DNA of 64,000 bases from assembly GCA_022925895.1 (NCBI GenBank), contig JAKSYS010000033.1, positions 62,001 through 126,000 on the forward strand, written 5' to 3'. Shown here one piece after another: positions 9,455 to 20,538 of the stretch. Origin of the DNA: Fragilaria crotonensis. Lineage: Eukaryota > Bacillariophyta > Fragilariophyceae > Fragilariales > Fragilariaceae. The notes under the pieces are model-generated. The model had not been told where the DNA came from. It was given only the letters and a program-made list of their open reading frames with translations, and searched no databases. Made by a program: the position numbers and the translations under genes. Position 1 is the first letter of the stretch, and each line of letters starts with the position of its first letter.

Positions 9455-12400
9455 TCATGGTATGGCCCCCAAAATCGCGATGATAGCCTCGACGACGTTC
9501 GACGACGACCCACTGTCGCGACATGAGTCGGCCAAAGCTTCCCCAGAGAGACCGAAGTCGGAAACAATCAATGCCATCGCTCCGCTCGCAGACATTGGCT
9601 TGGTTGCAGATGTTGTCAATGCTTCATAAATCAACATACGAGCCGCCACAACGAAACGCTTCAATCCCTCGACCAGATCAGCCTCGACCGGTGTTAACCT
9701 TTTGGGGTCTTCGCTATCTGACAGCCTCTGGCATACCTGCACAACGGTTGCCTTGACAAGAGGGCCTGCAAACTCCGTCAACGCCTCGACCAGCTGCGCA
9801 TTTTTTGGTGTATCCCCTTCCTCGTCGGCATCAGCGTCCCCAGCACGGTCGATCATCATCACACCATTGTATCCCCGAACATCAATCGCCTTATCTATTC
9901 CAGCACGGACAACCATAATGGCGAGATTCCACCAATGTAGGGGCGGCGGGGAATCAGAACCGACTAACCATCGAACTACAGACTTGCCTTCAACAATGTC
10001 GTTATCCAGCAAGCACTTGAGACACCCTTCCAAAAGCACTCTGTTGTCACTGGTAGTGGCAGCCACAGTCTCGAGAAGCTTTGCGTGTCCGGCAGCCAAG
10101 AGTTCCTCCTCATCCGTTTCTAGCTCAGAATGATCCTTTTCAATACAAGAGCGAATCACACTTTTGTATCGTACAATCGTCTCTGTTGCTACAACCAAGA
10201 CATCTTCTTTCGAGTTTTGCTCGCTCTCTTCAGCATCCATGGCATCCTCGGAATTCGTAGCAGACAAAGCGTCGAGGATCTGCTTCCGTTGCTGCTCTCG
10301 ATGCTTCTCGACAGATGCTAGCAAGGATCGAACGAGAAGTTGAGTGCGCAACCATGATACATCCTCCGCACCATTGACGTCCTCTACGAAAGCTCGGAGT
10401 GCATCGGGATCTTCCTCCTTCTCCCAAATCCTGACTCTCAATTCCTGCTCAATGCTTGACAACTCCTCATCAGGGACCTCCTCCTTGAGAAGCTTTGTGG
10501 CAAGGGAACTTCCAGATGGAAGGCAAGTTGATACCATAATACCCCTTGAGCTGAGATTTCCCCCATTAACTCTAGAGCGTACATCACAAAGTCACCGCGA
10601 CTGTTTCTCTTCTCTGTGACATAGTTTGCCCAATGATCCCAGTATGCCTTGGGCCACTGGTAATCAGTATTGATTAGATGGAAGGCAAGCCAACTCGAGA
10701 AGTTATCGCGGCAGCACGGGACCAGAGATGGTAGGTAAAGTTGAAACAGATTTGAAACCCCGACTGCGACGGCTTGAGGCATGACAGCTGGTTGTGCGCG
10801 CACAAGCTCCAGCAAGACTCGAGAAACATAGAGTGGAACGAGGAGAAGACGAGAGTCAAAGGATTGCAGAATCAGAGATAGTAATGTCTCCACCATGATG
10901 TACTCGATTCCATTGGTACCTTCATCGGAAGTATCCAGCAAGTGACAAATAGACCAAATCTGTTGAGCAGTGTCCTTGGCCGAACCGCGCGTGACACCTG
11001 AATCTGTAACGGCGCTCTGGTGACAGATCAGGCAATGACGAATAGCATCGGCGATGAAAAAGCGATCCAGAAGACTGAAGTTTTTCTCGTATGCCTGCGT
11101 GTGTACATTGGTTGGAGCTACGTCGTCCATATCATCGTCGTCGCCATCATCATCTTCTTCATCATCCCCAGCGGGCGATCCGAAAATTGGAAGTCGACCA
11201 AAGAGAACGGTGCCCTCCCAACCATAAGGACGAGCTACGTTGACTTCAGTGTCATTAAGAATAGCCGGAATAGACTTGCAGGTCAGAAACGACAGTCGAA
11301 CCTTATCCGTCGTAGGGTCAGTGTCCCATGGCGCATCGGTGAACAAGGTGAAACGTGTCGTCTTGTCTGGATCATCCACCATGATCTTGACGCACCGTGT
11401 CAAGTCTTGAAGAGTGTCGCATACTTGTCCCGAATCCTCCTCCTCTTCGTCATCGTCGCCATCATCTTCATCCTCGTCATCTCCGCCCTCCTCTTTTTGC
11501 TCACCCTTCAAGAGAAGGGCTTGAGCTCCGATACCTGGAGAGAAAACCGACGCGTATTGCCAATCATCTTCCAGTGGAGTGAGAATGTGGATTGATAGAA
11601 GCTCGCGAGGAATGTATGTCAGGACATATGGTACTGTGTTGAGGATGCACGAGCGCAAGAAGATACTAGTGTTCGTATCCGCAGTCTTGGTGGCAGCCTT
11701 GACAAGTATTAGCAACAAACCCATCACGGTTGTTGGATCCTCAATGTGTGCAGCATCATATCCTTCGACAAGATTTGCCTTCCCAAGAAGAGCAAGGTAT
11801 CGTAGTAAATGCTGTAGTGGCGACATGCAAGAGTTGTCTCCACCTTGAATGATTTGATCAAATAATTGCGAGATTACCGAGAGAGCGCAGTCGATGCATC
11901 GCGATGCGAAACCTGCGAATTCAGCTGGAGTATGGTGATTAACAGCTAGAGTGAGACCGACGTAGGCGGGAGTCTGGAGGGGCAGAGTTGCGGCGCAGTT
12001 GACCAACAAGGCCGCCAAAGGGCCAGCAGCATCAGCTATGGATATCGACTCAGACCTTGATTGAAACTTGAGAAAGAGCGGCGCATTCGCTTCAGCACAC
12101 AGAACAGTCGCCAAGTCCGTGATATTCTTTTGAGTGGCCTTGACAACAGGTCGTTGCTGTGAATCGTCTGCGGATGTGAAGAGGTGCTCAGGCCGATCGT
12201 TGAGCTCGCCAACTCGAGCCACCATGGCCGCCAATTGTTTCCTCATGGCAACCTCTGGATCCAGCGAAACGGTAGCTTGGTTGGAAGTGAAACGATTTCC
12301 AGGAGGACGAGGTCCTCTGTGTCCGCCGCGATGACTGTTATAATGATTGCGGCGATTGTCCCTGTTACCACTCCGATCACGGCCACCACGACCACGATAG

Positions 12401-12486
12401 CTGTGGCCTCCTCGGCCGCCGTGCCAACCTCCCGAGTCGCTCCGATCGGCCGGGCCGTAACGCGACGCCCCAAGAGACTCGTCCAT
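9455..12486 (-). CDS. NCBP1: Nuclear cap-binding protein subunit 1 (CBP80), one apparent frameshift
   Basis: Large subunit of the nuclear cap-binding complex, which together with CBP20 binds the m7G cap and couples splicing, export and decay. The preferred start, the ATG at 12486 (MDESLGASRYG), follows upstream sequence unlike protein. Residues 10-75 are RGG/RG-rich. The MIF4G-like helical region begins near MRKQLAAMVARVGELNDRPE. Two acidic inserts (poly D/E) interrupt it. The segment SWLAFHLINTDYQWPKAYW-DHW matches the second MIF4G module of CBP80. The reading frame then breaks at a G5 run on the minus strand (C5 at 10560-10564). Adding one G joins it to VSTCLPSGSSLATKLLKEEV and the remaining ~350 residues, which end at 9455. 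The two pieces together, about 1,009 aa, are somewhat longer than animal CBP80 (about 790 aa), the excess being inserts and the RGG head. A one-base assembly error is more likely than a pseudogene. Confidence 0.85.
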
Positions 12487-13651
12487 CCTCGACTTGACGA
12501 CTACAGTGACACTGTGACTGTCCTGATGAATGGCAAATGGGGAAGAGGAGGTACGGACAATCAGGGACAAGCAAGGAGTGTGATGCCTCCAATTGTCCGC
12601 GGTGTCCACTGGACACTGGACCTCTCGCGTCTGCCAGGCGCTATGCGGGCTATATGCAGACATACCAACGAAAAGGCGTACGGCGTACGGCACACGTCTG
12701 TCCGTTGCAGATAAGACATAATACTCTACCGTAGGCACTGTATGCCGGCAGTAGGGACACAAACCCTACTGGACTGCTACTGTACCTACAGTCTAGTCGC
12801 TACGTAGTGGAAAAAGACGGCCCAAGGACAGGTTGGCAGGATCTCAACCGAACAAAATCCTGCCGACAGTGAAGGATAGACTCTGGATGGAAGTATGGCT
12901 CACTTGTTATATCTGCCTGGTCATTTTTCGCGCACCCACCCGCGTTTGTGACGATCAGTGATCAGTACCAGGTAGCACGGCACAGGCATCGCCTAACACA
13001 CCCCGTACCAACATGCACGATTTTGTTGCAGCGCATTAGATATTAGATACAAGAAATACGCTCTCCTCCTGATAATGGAGTCAAGCCCTTGGCTAATCCG
13101 TTTGCGATGGGGATGAGAGCGGATGATGTTCCGGAGGTGACGCTGCAACCATCGGTATCGAAACTGCTGTTTGAAGCGACTCTGAATTCTGACAATGTGC
13201 AGTTCGTGTCGTCTCGGTTCACGCACACCCTTGTTCACCTTGTCTTGATACAAGGACTATGCTGAGCAAGAGTTTCGATGCGCCGGTTGGGAGTTGGGAC
13301 TCGCCAAATTTGGTTTACTGACTATGCTCGCCCAGTCAGGGCGCCTCAGTCGCTGGTGGCAATGACCACGAGAGCACCTTTGTGTGGGATTTATCAACAT
13401 TCATAGCCTATACCTGCGTTGGTGGCGATTCCCTCACCCACGTTGCTATCATGGATGATGATTAAGATGCAATGGGATGACAGTTGTGAACCATAATACC
13501 ATTACACATGGCTACGCAACTGACTGTTACTGCTGAAGCGGAGAGTCAAGTTATCCAATACGTGAAATAACATGGTAAATCACATGCTTCGTACGACAAA
13601 ACCAATTCTGACTGTTACGATCAAGTGCTATGTTCAGTTACTAAAGGCACC
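12487..13651. other. Intergenic region upstream of NCBP1
   Basis: Contains the presumed NCBP1 promoter and 5' UTR (12487-12800, with a CTAC/GTAC palindrome group near 12770-12810). It also holds one short open fragment, listed separately, and otherwise nothing I can support. Confidence 0.45.
13047..13265 (+). pseudogene. Short protein-like open fragment without start codon
   Basis: Open for 72 codons after a TAG at 13044, ending at a TGA (13263-13265). It reads protein-like: PLANPFAMGMRADDVPEVTL, then SVSKLLFEATLNSDNVQFVS. The only Met residues are internal, and no partner exon was found. It could be the relic of a gene or the last exon of one that I cannot see. No family recognised. Confidence 0.22.
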
Positions 13652-14185
13652 TTATTCGTCTTCCTTTTCTTGTTGATTTCGTTTAGCCCGACATCTCTCT
13701 TTCGCAAGATGGATCGAATCCTTGAGTGCATCCTCATCGTCACTGTCCAACCGTGAATCTTTGCCGTCCCCATCACGATCCTTCCAGTCCATCAAGGAAA
13801 TCGTCCGCAGAGAGTCTGTCACAAAGTCCAAAATGTCGACTGGGTTCACCGGTCCTGATGTGCTGGTCGTGTCCGGCGCTGTTGCCAGATCCAGGTATTG
13901 GAGGCCTCGGGGTTGGGGTGATTCGTCATCATTGTGCTCCGCCATTTCCACCAAAAGGCCGCCCAATGACAGAGATTCATCAGTATTGCAGTCTTCATGA
14001 CGGAGAGAGTTGTTCATGTCGACGATGGATCTGAGTACCTGTGCCAAACGGTTCTTTGGAAAACAAGGATGTGGCCTGACGTTTGGTGAGACCGGAGTAG
14101 CATTGGTGGAACAAGTCTCGTCTGCAGTGTCAGACGCATCACTTATCGCCACTAGGTTGCCGTCGCTATTGGCGCTTTTCTTCAT
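13652..14185 (-). CDS. Acidic, probably disordered hypothetical protein
   Basis: The ATG at 14185 (MKKSANSDGNLVAISDAS) gives 177 aa. The open frame extends to another ATG at 14380, but that part has a Trp/His/Cys-rich, non-protein-like look and I leave it out. The protein is rich in Asp, Ser and Asn, with a central segment (LAQVLRSIVDMNNSLRHED) and a second helical segment (VDILDFVTDSLRTISLMDW) that could be short amphipathic helices. The end is strongly charged (DSDDEDALKD, AKERCRAKRNQQEKEDE). I recognise no domain, signal peptide or membrane segment. Codon use looks coding, but conservation would be needed to be sure. Confidence 0.45.
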   Translation of the reverse strand: MKKSANSDGNLVAISDASDTADETCSTNATPVSPNVRPHPCFPKNRLAQVLRSIVDMNNSLRHEDCNTDESLSLGGLLVEMAEHNDDESPQPRGLQYLDLATAPDTTSTSGPVNPVDILDFVTDSLRTISLMDWKDRDGDGKDSRLDSDDEDALKDSIHLAKERCRAKRNQQEKEDE

Positions 14186-16225
14186 GATTGTTGTGACGGT
14201 TCTGTGCGTGGAGTTCTGTGGACGTTGTCCTTGTTGTTGCCGTTTGTTCGTAATCTGGATTTTGAGCAATCCCCAGCCAACCAAATCATGCCACCACAGG
14301 TGTGAGGCAATATGGAGCAGGTGTAGACCTGTACGGCACCGATTAATTTTCACTTCGGTCGGATTTCCGCACAACCACAACTTTCAAGGAGCAAGTTGAA
14401 GTTGAGGAAATTCATTTAAGTACTCGAGTACAGGATTATGTGCGTTGATTATATAGTGAAAGTCAAACGCTCTGACATCAGTAGAGATGTTGCATCTTAT
14501 ACATAAATGTTGGATGTTGCCGTAACAAAAAATCATCACCGATCTGTCGTTCCTGTGACGCAACTACTCCGAAGTGAAGATAGGACACAGTAGGGCGGCG
14601 GCCCTAAGTGCAGCAACGCCAGTTCACGATCAAAACGTCGCGTCTCTTGAAACGCATGGATGGGATGGTGTACTTCGACTGCCGGTTCCGAAGATTCAAC
14701 TGATGCCCTGCGCGTCCCTCAGACTTCATGCGCCTACTCGACAAATAAAGGCTGTCGTAGTCTTGGTTGGATAACATACAAAGCGAGGTACAATGTGACG
14801 TACGATCGTGAACAGTGAGTGATGTCACAGGACAGCTGGATCTGGAGAAGTTGCCTCGCTGTAAATTAGTGTATCTGCAGAAGTGCATGGATATGCGCAG
14901 TGGTCCCAATTGAACATTTTTAGACGAGAAAATTCTTGCGTTTGAGCAAAACGTCTTCTCATTCACATGAAGTATTCCCGCCTTGATTTGGACGGTTCAT
15001 TTATTGACTTTTCAGGCGGACAACTATACAACAGTTGTCATTAAAGGTTTTAATTCGCAACAATGATCTCCGGGTGTTTGTCTACTAGTACGGAAATTGT
15101 CTAACCGTGCCATTGACAAGAGACTCCAATCATAGGCACCGCGACAACATAATGTAAAACTAGAAGTTCAGTTTTTTGTAAAGGAGGTAGGAGCATATGC
15201 GCTTAGTGTATGAGTGACTCTGTGAAAAGCCATTATGATTATATGGAGGATGTTATAAGTTGTTTGCTAAGCTTTGATTTTTCAAAAATGAATGCAATGC
15301 ATCATGGTGAACTTCAATTGTTCAGAGCACATGAATAAAAATGCACTTCTGACCTTCCAAGTTATGAAACAAACAAACTACACAAACTCGTCTGAAATTG
15401 AAAAGCATACTTCTTCGTGCATGTTCCTTTGACATCATGGTGTCTGGCTGGTGTCCACACGACCATGCCCTACTCTGCCCAAGAACCCTCATCCCTTCAT
15501 CCCAGCAGATGGTTACCCATATGACTTCTCATCCTCATCATCACTGCTGCTTGCCACATCCATCCTCTGGTGGAAGTTTTGATTGCTGGCTGGTGAGCGA
15601 CTACATAGTGGCCACAAAAACCTGGTACATAGACCTGGAGCTGGTGCTGCTGCTGGTGCACCAGCCATTGTGTTCATGCGTGAGCTGTCCTCGCTAACAA
15701 TTTGTTGCTTGTTGCCAACCAATTTTTCTTGCTCATGACTGCACAAAAATGCTGTTCACACTTCAATGAATCAAAGGACAGATGTGCTTGCTTACTTGTG
15801 CTGTCACTCATCTAGCAAAGTTTTGTTGTTGAGGATTATCCTTGGTACTAGGCCTTTCCGTAGTGACCATGCTGAAAAATCCATCACCAACCAATTAAAA
15901 GTCATCTATCAAAGTCCTAAGGGGGGATGTTGAGAGGCTTCCAGCATGGATTAATGCCAAGGATTGGAACCACTGGTGCCTGATCTGTCATCAAGAGCCA
16001 ATCAGTGCTCTATGATTTCTGTGACGGAATTCACAGACAAGTTCCAAGAAAGAGAGAGTTAGACATTAAGCATTGACTCTCACCCTTATCCACAGAACGT
16101 CATTGCTACTGTGCTCCCATAAACACCCACAGCAGCAACACTGCACATCAAGCAAGAATCAAAAGTCATTTTGATTCAAATGCATGGTTTACTAAAAAAA
16201 AAACACAGATAATACAAGAACTTGA
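14186..16225. other. 2-kb stretch with no supported gene
   Basis: No open frame here has convincing protein character; all are under 125 codons and overlap antisense frames. The part from 15.4 to 16.2 kb is CA/TG-rich. The right end abuts the left target-site duplication of the LINE at 16226. Confidence 0.45.
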
Positions 16226-16241
16226 CATCTGCAATAAAAGG
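16226..16241. repeat. Left target-site duplication of the LINE
   Basis: CATCTGCAATAAAAGG, identical over 16 bp to 17698-17713. Its length is typical of target-primed LINE insertion. Confidence 0.85.
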
Positions 16242-17697
16242 GATTGAAACACAGAAGCCGTTTCAAGTGGATTACCGATAGCAAGGCAGCGCTTTCAAAA
16301 GTTCGGTTGATAACACGCCGCGGATGGAGGGCAACCAGACAACCAAACGAAGCAGATCTCCTTTCCATCATCGCATCCCTTCTGCAGGAATTGCGCTGTA
16401 AGGTGGTCTATGCTTGGATCAAAGGCCACCAAGACCGATTGAATTCGTACGATTCCCTTCCCTTTCTCGTTCGTCTAAACGTCTCCGCGGATTTCCTTGC
16501 AACTCGGTATCGTTTAAGAGGCAAACTCAAGTCCTCACAACGTGTCGATCATGACCCATCTCAAAAAATATCAATCTCGATACATGGATGCAGGCTCACA
16601 AGCCAATATGACGACTGTCTCCGTTTTCACATCAACGGGTACCATCTGCGTCAGTATATCCAGGACAAGAGAAAATGGTCGGACAAGGTATGGGACGACG
16701 TGGATTTTGACATTTTTGGTACCCACTTCCGCCGTTTGCGACCTTCACAACGCACCCAGCATATGAAATTAGTTCACGATCAGTTACCTCTGGGATGGAG
16801 GCGACGTCAACAATCTGCGACAAATGACCAACATCTGGAAACATGCCCATGCTGTTTATCTGACAAAGAGACGACAGAGCACTTTCTGAGATGTCACAGC
16901 AACGATCAGCTATTCGAAGGAAGATCCCAGATATCGAAAGACTCTTACGAGAAGTCGCCCCATCTGCTGAGACACCTTCTGATGGACGGAATCAGACATT
17001 GGCAGCACACCGGGAACCAAGAATTTTACCCCACAACCATGCAGCAGTATCCACAGCACATGAGGGAGGCCGTCCACAACGTTCTACAGAAACAGTCGGC
17101 AATTGGATGGGACAATGCTCTTGGGATACCTCAGTAAAGCATGGACTCATCTTGCATCCCTCGACAAAGACGATGCGTCCAAACAAATTGATTCTCGTCT
17201 CGCACGTCAACGAATGCTCAGGACTATTTCGGCACTCCATGCATATACACGCTCAGCCTGGATCAACAGGAATAAACTGCTCCACTCCACAGAGCATAAC
17301 GAGGCAGAGCGTATCAGGTCTTCCCATCAATCAGAGATCAGACATTTTTTCCTTCATCGAGACGAGGTATGTTTGAGGATCAATATCTGTTCCGCTTCAC
17401 TCTGGAACAAATTCTACGTGCACCAAAATCGACTCAAGTAAGGTGGCTCCGTAGAGCCGTCCGTTCTGCTGCTAAAAAGAAGAATGCGCCAAATACCCAA
17501 ATGCTCATGACAAATTTTTTCCAACCGAAACCGACACTATGATTAACCTACAGTGGCGCGGTGTCAATGTACGACAGCTTCTGCTCGGTATGTGTTTAGA
17601 GCTCTCGCAGAAGTGAATCTGCCGGAGCGGGGTACACGGCGAATCCCGGAAGGTTTTTGCGTGGTGATAACCCGATAATTAGTTCTTTTATTATTAT
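16242..17697 (+). mobile_element. 5'-truncated LINE copy: RNase H, zinc motif and C-terminal tail
   Basis: A 1,456-bp insertion lies exactly between two copies of a 16-bp direct repeat, the signature of a 5'-truncated non-LTR retrotransposon. The main frame (16244-17137) starts inside an RNase H domain: WITDSKAAL carries an active-site Asp, WIKGHQDRL is the His-bearing loop, and SADFLATRY is the last acidic block. It continues through CPCCLSDKETTEHFLRC, a zinc-binding motif of the kind found at the end of many plant and algal LINE reverse transcriptases. The reverse transcriptase itself is missing through truncation. The frame shifts near 17.12 kb into LLGYLSKAWTHL... and again near 17.37 kb into FTLEQILRAPKSTQVRWLRR, ending around 17.54 kb. 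So this copy is dead. A TTATTATTAT tract at the 3' end precedes the right duplication. The perfect 16-bp duplication suggests a fairly recent insertion. Confidence 0.82.
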
Positions 17698-17713
17698 CAT
17701 CTGCAATAAAAGG
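17698..17713. repeat. Right target-site duplication of the LINE
   Basis: Exact copy of 16226-16241, directly after a TTATTATTAT tail. Confidence 0.85.
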
Positions 17714-19116
17714 AATAAAGCAAAAAATGAATTGAGACCTTCATTTCTCAAATCATCATTGTAAGGGAAATCTTTGGTCCTCAACCCTCTTGTTGGCTGT
17801 CCCAGAGAGTAGGCTTAGAACTTTGACTGCTTCTTGACAACTAGCATCGATCCTAGTAGGGGTTAGGTACCCCATATGCATTAAACCCAGCAATCCAGGT
17901 AGTACTGCTGGTATAACTTCAACCTGACTCATGAACTTTTTAAAGATGTTTATACAAGCTTGAATGCATTGCAGGGAGAAAAAAACCTTAGAAGAAGCTA
18001 AAAGTCTCCAGTATGCATTAAAAATGGATTCAAAAATATATGAACAACAAAAATAGACAGAGCTGCATAATGCTTACACAATTAGCTGAAAACAATTATT
18101 TTGAATGATTACATACATGGACGTAAATTGAATATAAACGCAACTGCAGAAAACAATTTAAACGAATATAAATAGTGGGCGGTGCTTTATATAGCTAATT
18201 GATTGCTTTTGAATTCTATACTTACACATAAATAAAGTATGTTAATAAAAACATCTGTTGAAACATAACATGATTTGCATTTAATTAGCTAATTAGCATA
18301 TATAAAGCTTGAGATGATGTCATCAAATGGACAATTAGTTTTCTGTTTCTTTCATCTGACAAAACCAATCTTTAGTGCATGCATCTCCTGCAATGGTTAT
18401 CATCATACTCTGTGTCACTGTGCTGCACAGTATTTTACAATCTGCCATGGTTTACTTTACCATCACTTGTGTTGAGGCAAGGATGTCAAGCAACAGCACA
18501 CAGAAACACAACATGCAGCACCTTCCCAGGGATCTTGCATACCTGTCAATTCCTTGACTTGGATGAGGAATTTTAGAAGTGACAATAAGCCATAGACTCC
18601 GGCTCTACATGAAGTTGGTAAGCATCCCCGAGCTGGTCCCATTCCATTCCATCGCCTTGCTTGGTGCTATCATATAGCGTTTATGTATCAGTATGCGAAC
18701 AATGAGACTTGCGACACCGCCAGTCGTGTTAGGCTTTTTGGCGGCCTCTGCCCAATCATATACATACATACTGTAGTATGTTGTACTGTAGATGTGCCAA
18801 TGTCCCATACATGGAGTTTAACGGAGAAAGGCAAACTTATTCGCAGCTGGAACTCGGAACTACGATGACAGAATGACTTATGACCCTCCTATCCCTATTC
18901 TTCACATCAGTTTGAAGCCTAAAATGCATCGTGCGACCAAATTACGACACTCGGAGTGTGTATGCTATGTGTAGCAGGTACAGTACCGTGCACGACTGGT
19001 AGTACTCCACTCTACTCCCACGCGTTGTAAAATCCTGGAATTATGCCCCTTGTACGAATGCCGAGGTGGAGGTGTGGAGGTGCAATCCCTGACACTATCC
19101 GTTCCTCGCCAGCAAC
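17714..19116. other. AT-rich intergenic region
   Basis: Mostly AT-rich from 17.9 to 18.35 kb, with TTAATTAGCTAATTAGCATA-like palindromes near 18280. It then becomes ordinary sequence without a supported gene. The last few hundred bases should hold the promoter of the membrane-protein gene at 19117. Confidence 0.45.
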
Positions 19117-19815
19117 ATGTCGAACGCAGCACACAATGGCTGGTTGTTGTACTCCACCACCATTGAAGTTCCCGGCCGCGAGCCCGCAACATGCTTGAGG
19201 GTAGTAGAAGCTTACGCCGCATTGCTGGTGTTCACTTCCGCGACCTTGTTGATCAAACGATACTTTTTTCGTCCTGTCTTGGAATCGCACTTGAAAAAGA
19301 AGTACGCGGAGCGTCTTCGCAGCCGACGCCGTCGCTTGCAGGAGCTGCTGTGTGATCAGATGCTTCTGGCGGGGCTAGAACGGGAACTGGAGCGACGCTA
19401 CAATGGAGACAAACGGCGAGTTATGACCGATTTGGAGAATCTGCGCCTGTTGGCGGAAACGGATGTCATTGAGGAACACGACAACACCAAGGGGGATGAA
19501 AAGCATCAAGCAGCATATGTTTTATTGATAGGGACGTCGATGCTTTCTGTCGTAGTTCTTCTGTCCTTGGCTCTCTGCAATCTGATACTTCATATGGGAA
19601 TGGATTTTGATTCAGCCGTGACGATACAATTGCGGCAAGATCTATGTGGCGACATGCAAACAGTGGATGTCTTCCTTCCCTATGCGACGTATGCATTCCT
19701 GCTTGTTCATTTTGTTGACAGCGGTGCCATGGTCGCCATGTTGCCTGGGGCGCGGATGAAACGTTTGGTGACTGAATGCACCGTGGTTGACGTGGAGAAA
19801 TCGCAACATCTATAG
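19117..19815 (+). CDS. Membrane protein of unknown function, about three TM segments
   Basis: 232 aa from the ATG at 19117. Hydrophobic stretches lie at about residues 28-48 (YAALLVFTSATLLIKRYFF), 131-158 (AAYVLLIGTSMLSVVVLLSL and following) and 186-205 (FLPYATYAFLLVHFV). Between the first two is a long, highly charged helix (residues 55-125, with ERLRSRRRRLQELL and LERELERRYNGDKRR) that could be a cytoplasmic coiled coil. I recognise no family. No cleavable signal peptide is evident, and the N-terminal 25 residues are short and polar. Confidence 0.62.
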   Translation: MSNAAHNGWLLYSTTIEVPGREPATCLRVVEAYAALLVFTSATLLIKRYFFRPVLESHLKKKYAERLRSRRRRLQELLCDQMLLAGLERELERRYNGDKRRVMTDLENLRLLAETDVIEEHDNTKGDEKHQAAYVLLIGTSMLSVVVLLSLALCNLILHMGMDFDSAVTIQLRQDLCGDMQTVDVFLPYATYAFLLVHFVDSGAMVAMLPGARMKRLVTECTVVDVEKSQHL

Positions 19816-20538
19816 TTTCCACGAGAATATAGTCATCCATCAAACTCAAGAGTCAGAACAGCCGTGTTATAGATGGGCTTCATCGCCCAGTGTGATTTCC
19901 GATAGCTATGATGATATCGGCCCTGCTCCATATCCTATGTCTCTACTCGAGCGAGTAGGGTGAGTAATCAGTGATGACACTCATCATGTCAATTTACTCG
20001 ACAAATGTGAGAAGCTCTAGTCAACGTCTTCGCTTCCCATGTGATCATCTTCCCATGAATGCAGCAAACGATACCTAGATTTTGTCGCCATCGTTGTTCA
20101 TTATGTCTCTCTTAACTCTCGACGAGCCACTTTTTCGCGCGTTTACTAGTCTCTGGGTTGGTTGTCGGTTGTGTTGGCTTGTCTTATTCCCTGAGCTGAC
20201 TACAATCCGTGGACAATACATTACTACTACTCGGAGCCTCGGAGTATACTACCAGCTATGTACAAGGTATGCATAATCTAGTACTAGCTAGTAGGTCTAC
20301 TGTCTACTCGTACTCTAGGACGCGGCACGCGGCGGTGCGAGTCTTGTTTAGAACGAGAATCTGCTGACTTCTGTGATGATCTTTGTTGACTCAATTATCT
20401 TGTTCGGGTCTGGTGTGCTGCTATCTGCGGTCTGCGGAATCATCGCAATCAGTACGGAGCACTCCCAAATTAGGATTGCTTACTACAATCATCAAATCAT
20501 CACAATAGCATACTCTGATAAGGGAAGGTATTTGCTTC
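19816..20538. other. Intergenic, upstream of PI31
   Basis: No gene. A cluster of TAC/CTAG palindromes (CTAGTACTAGCTAGTAGG near 20278-20295) lies about 250 bp upstream of the PI31 start. Confidence 0.45.
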
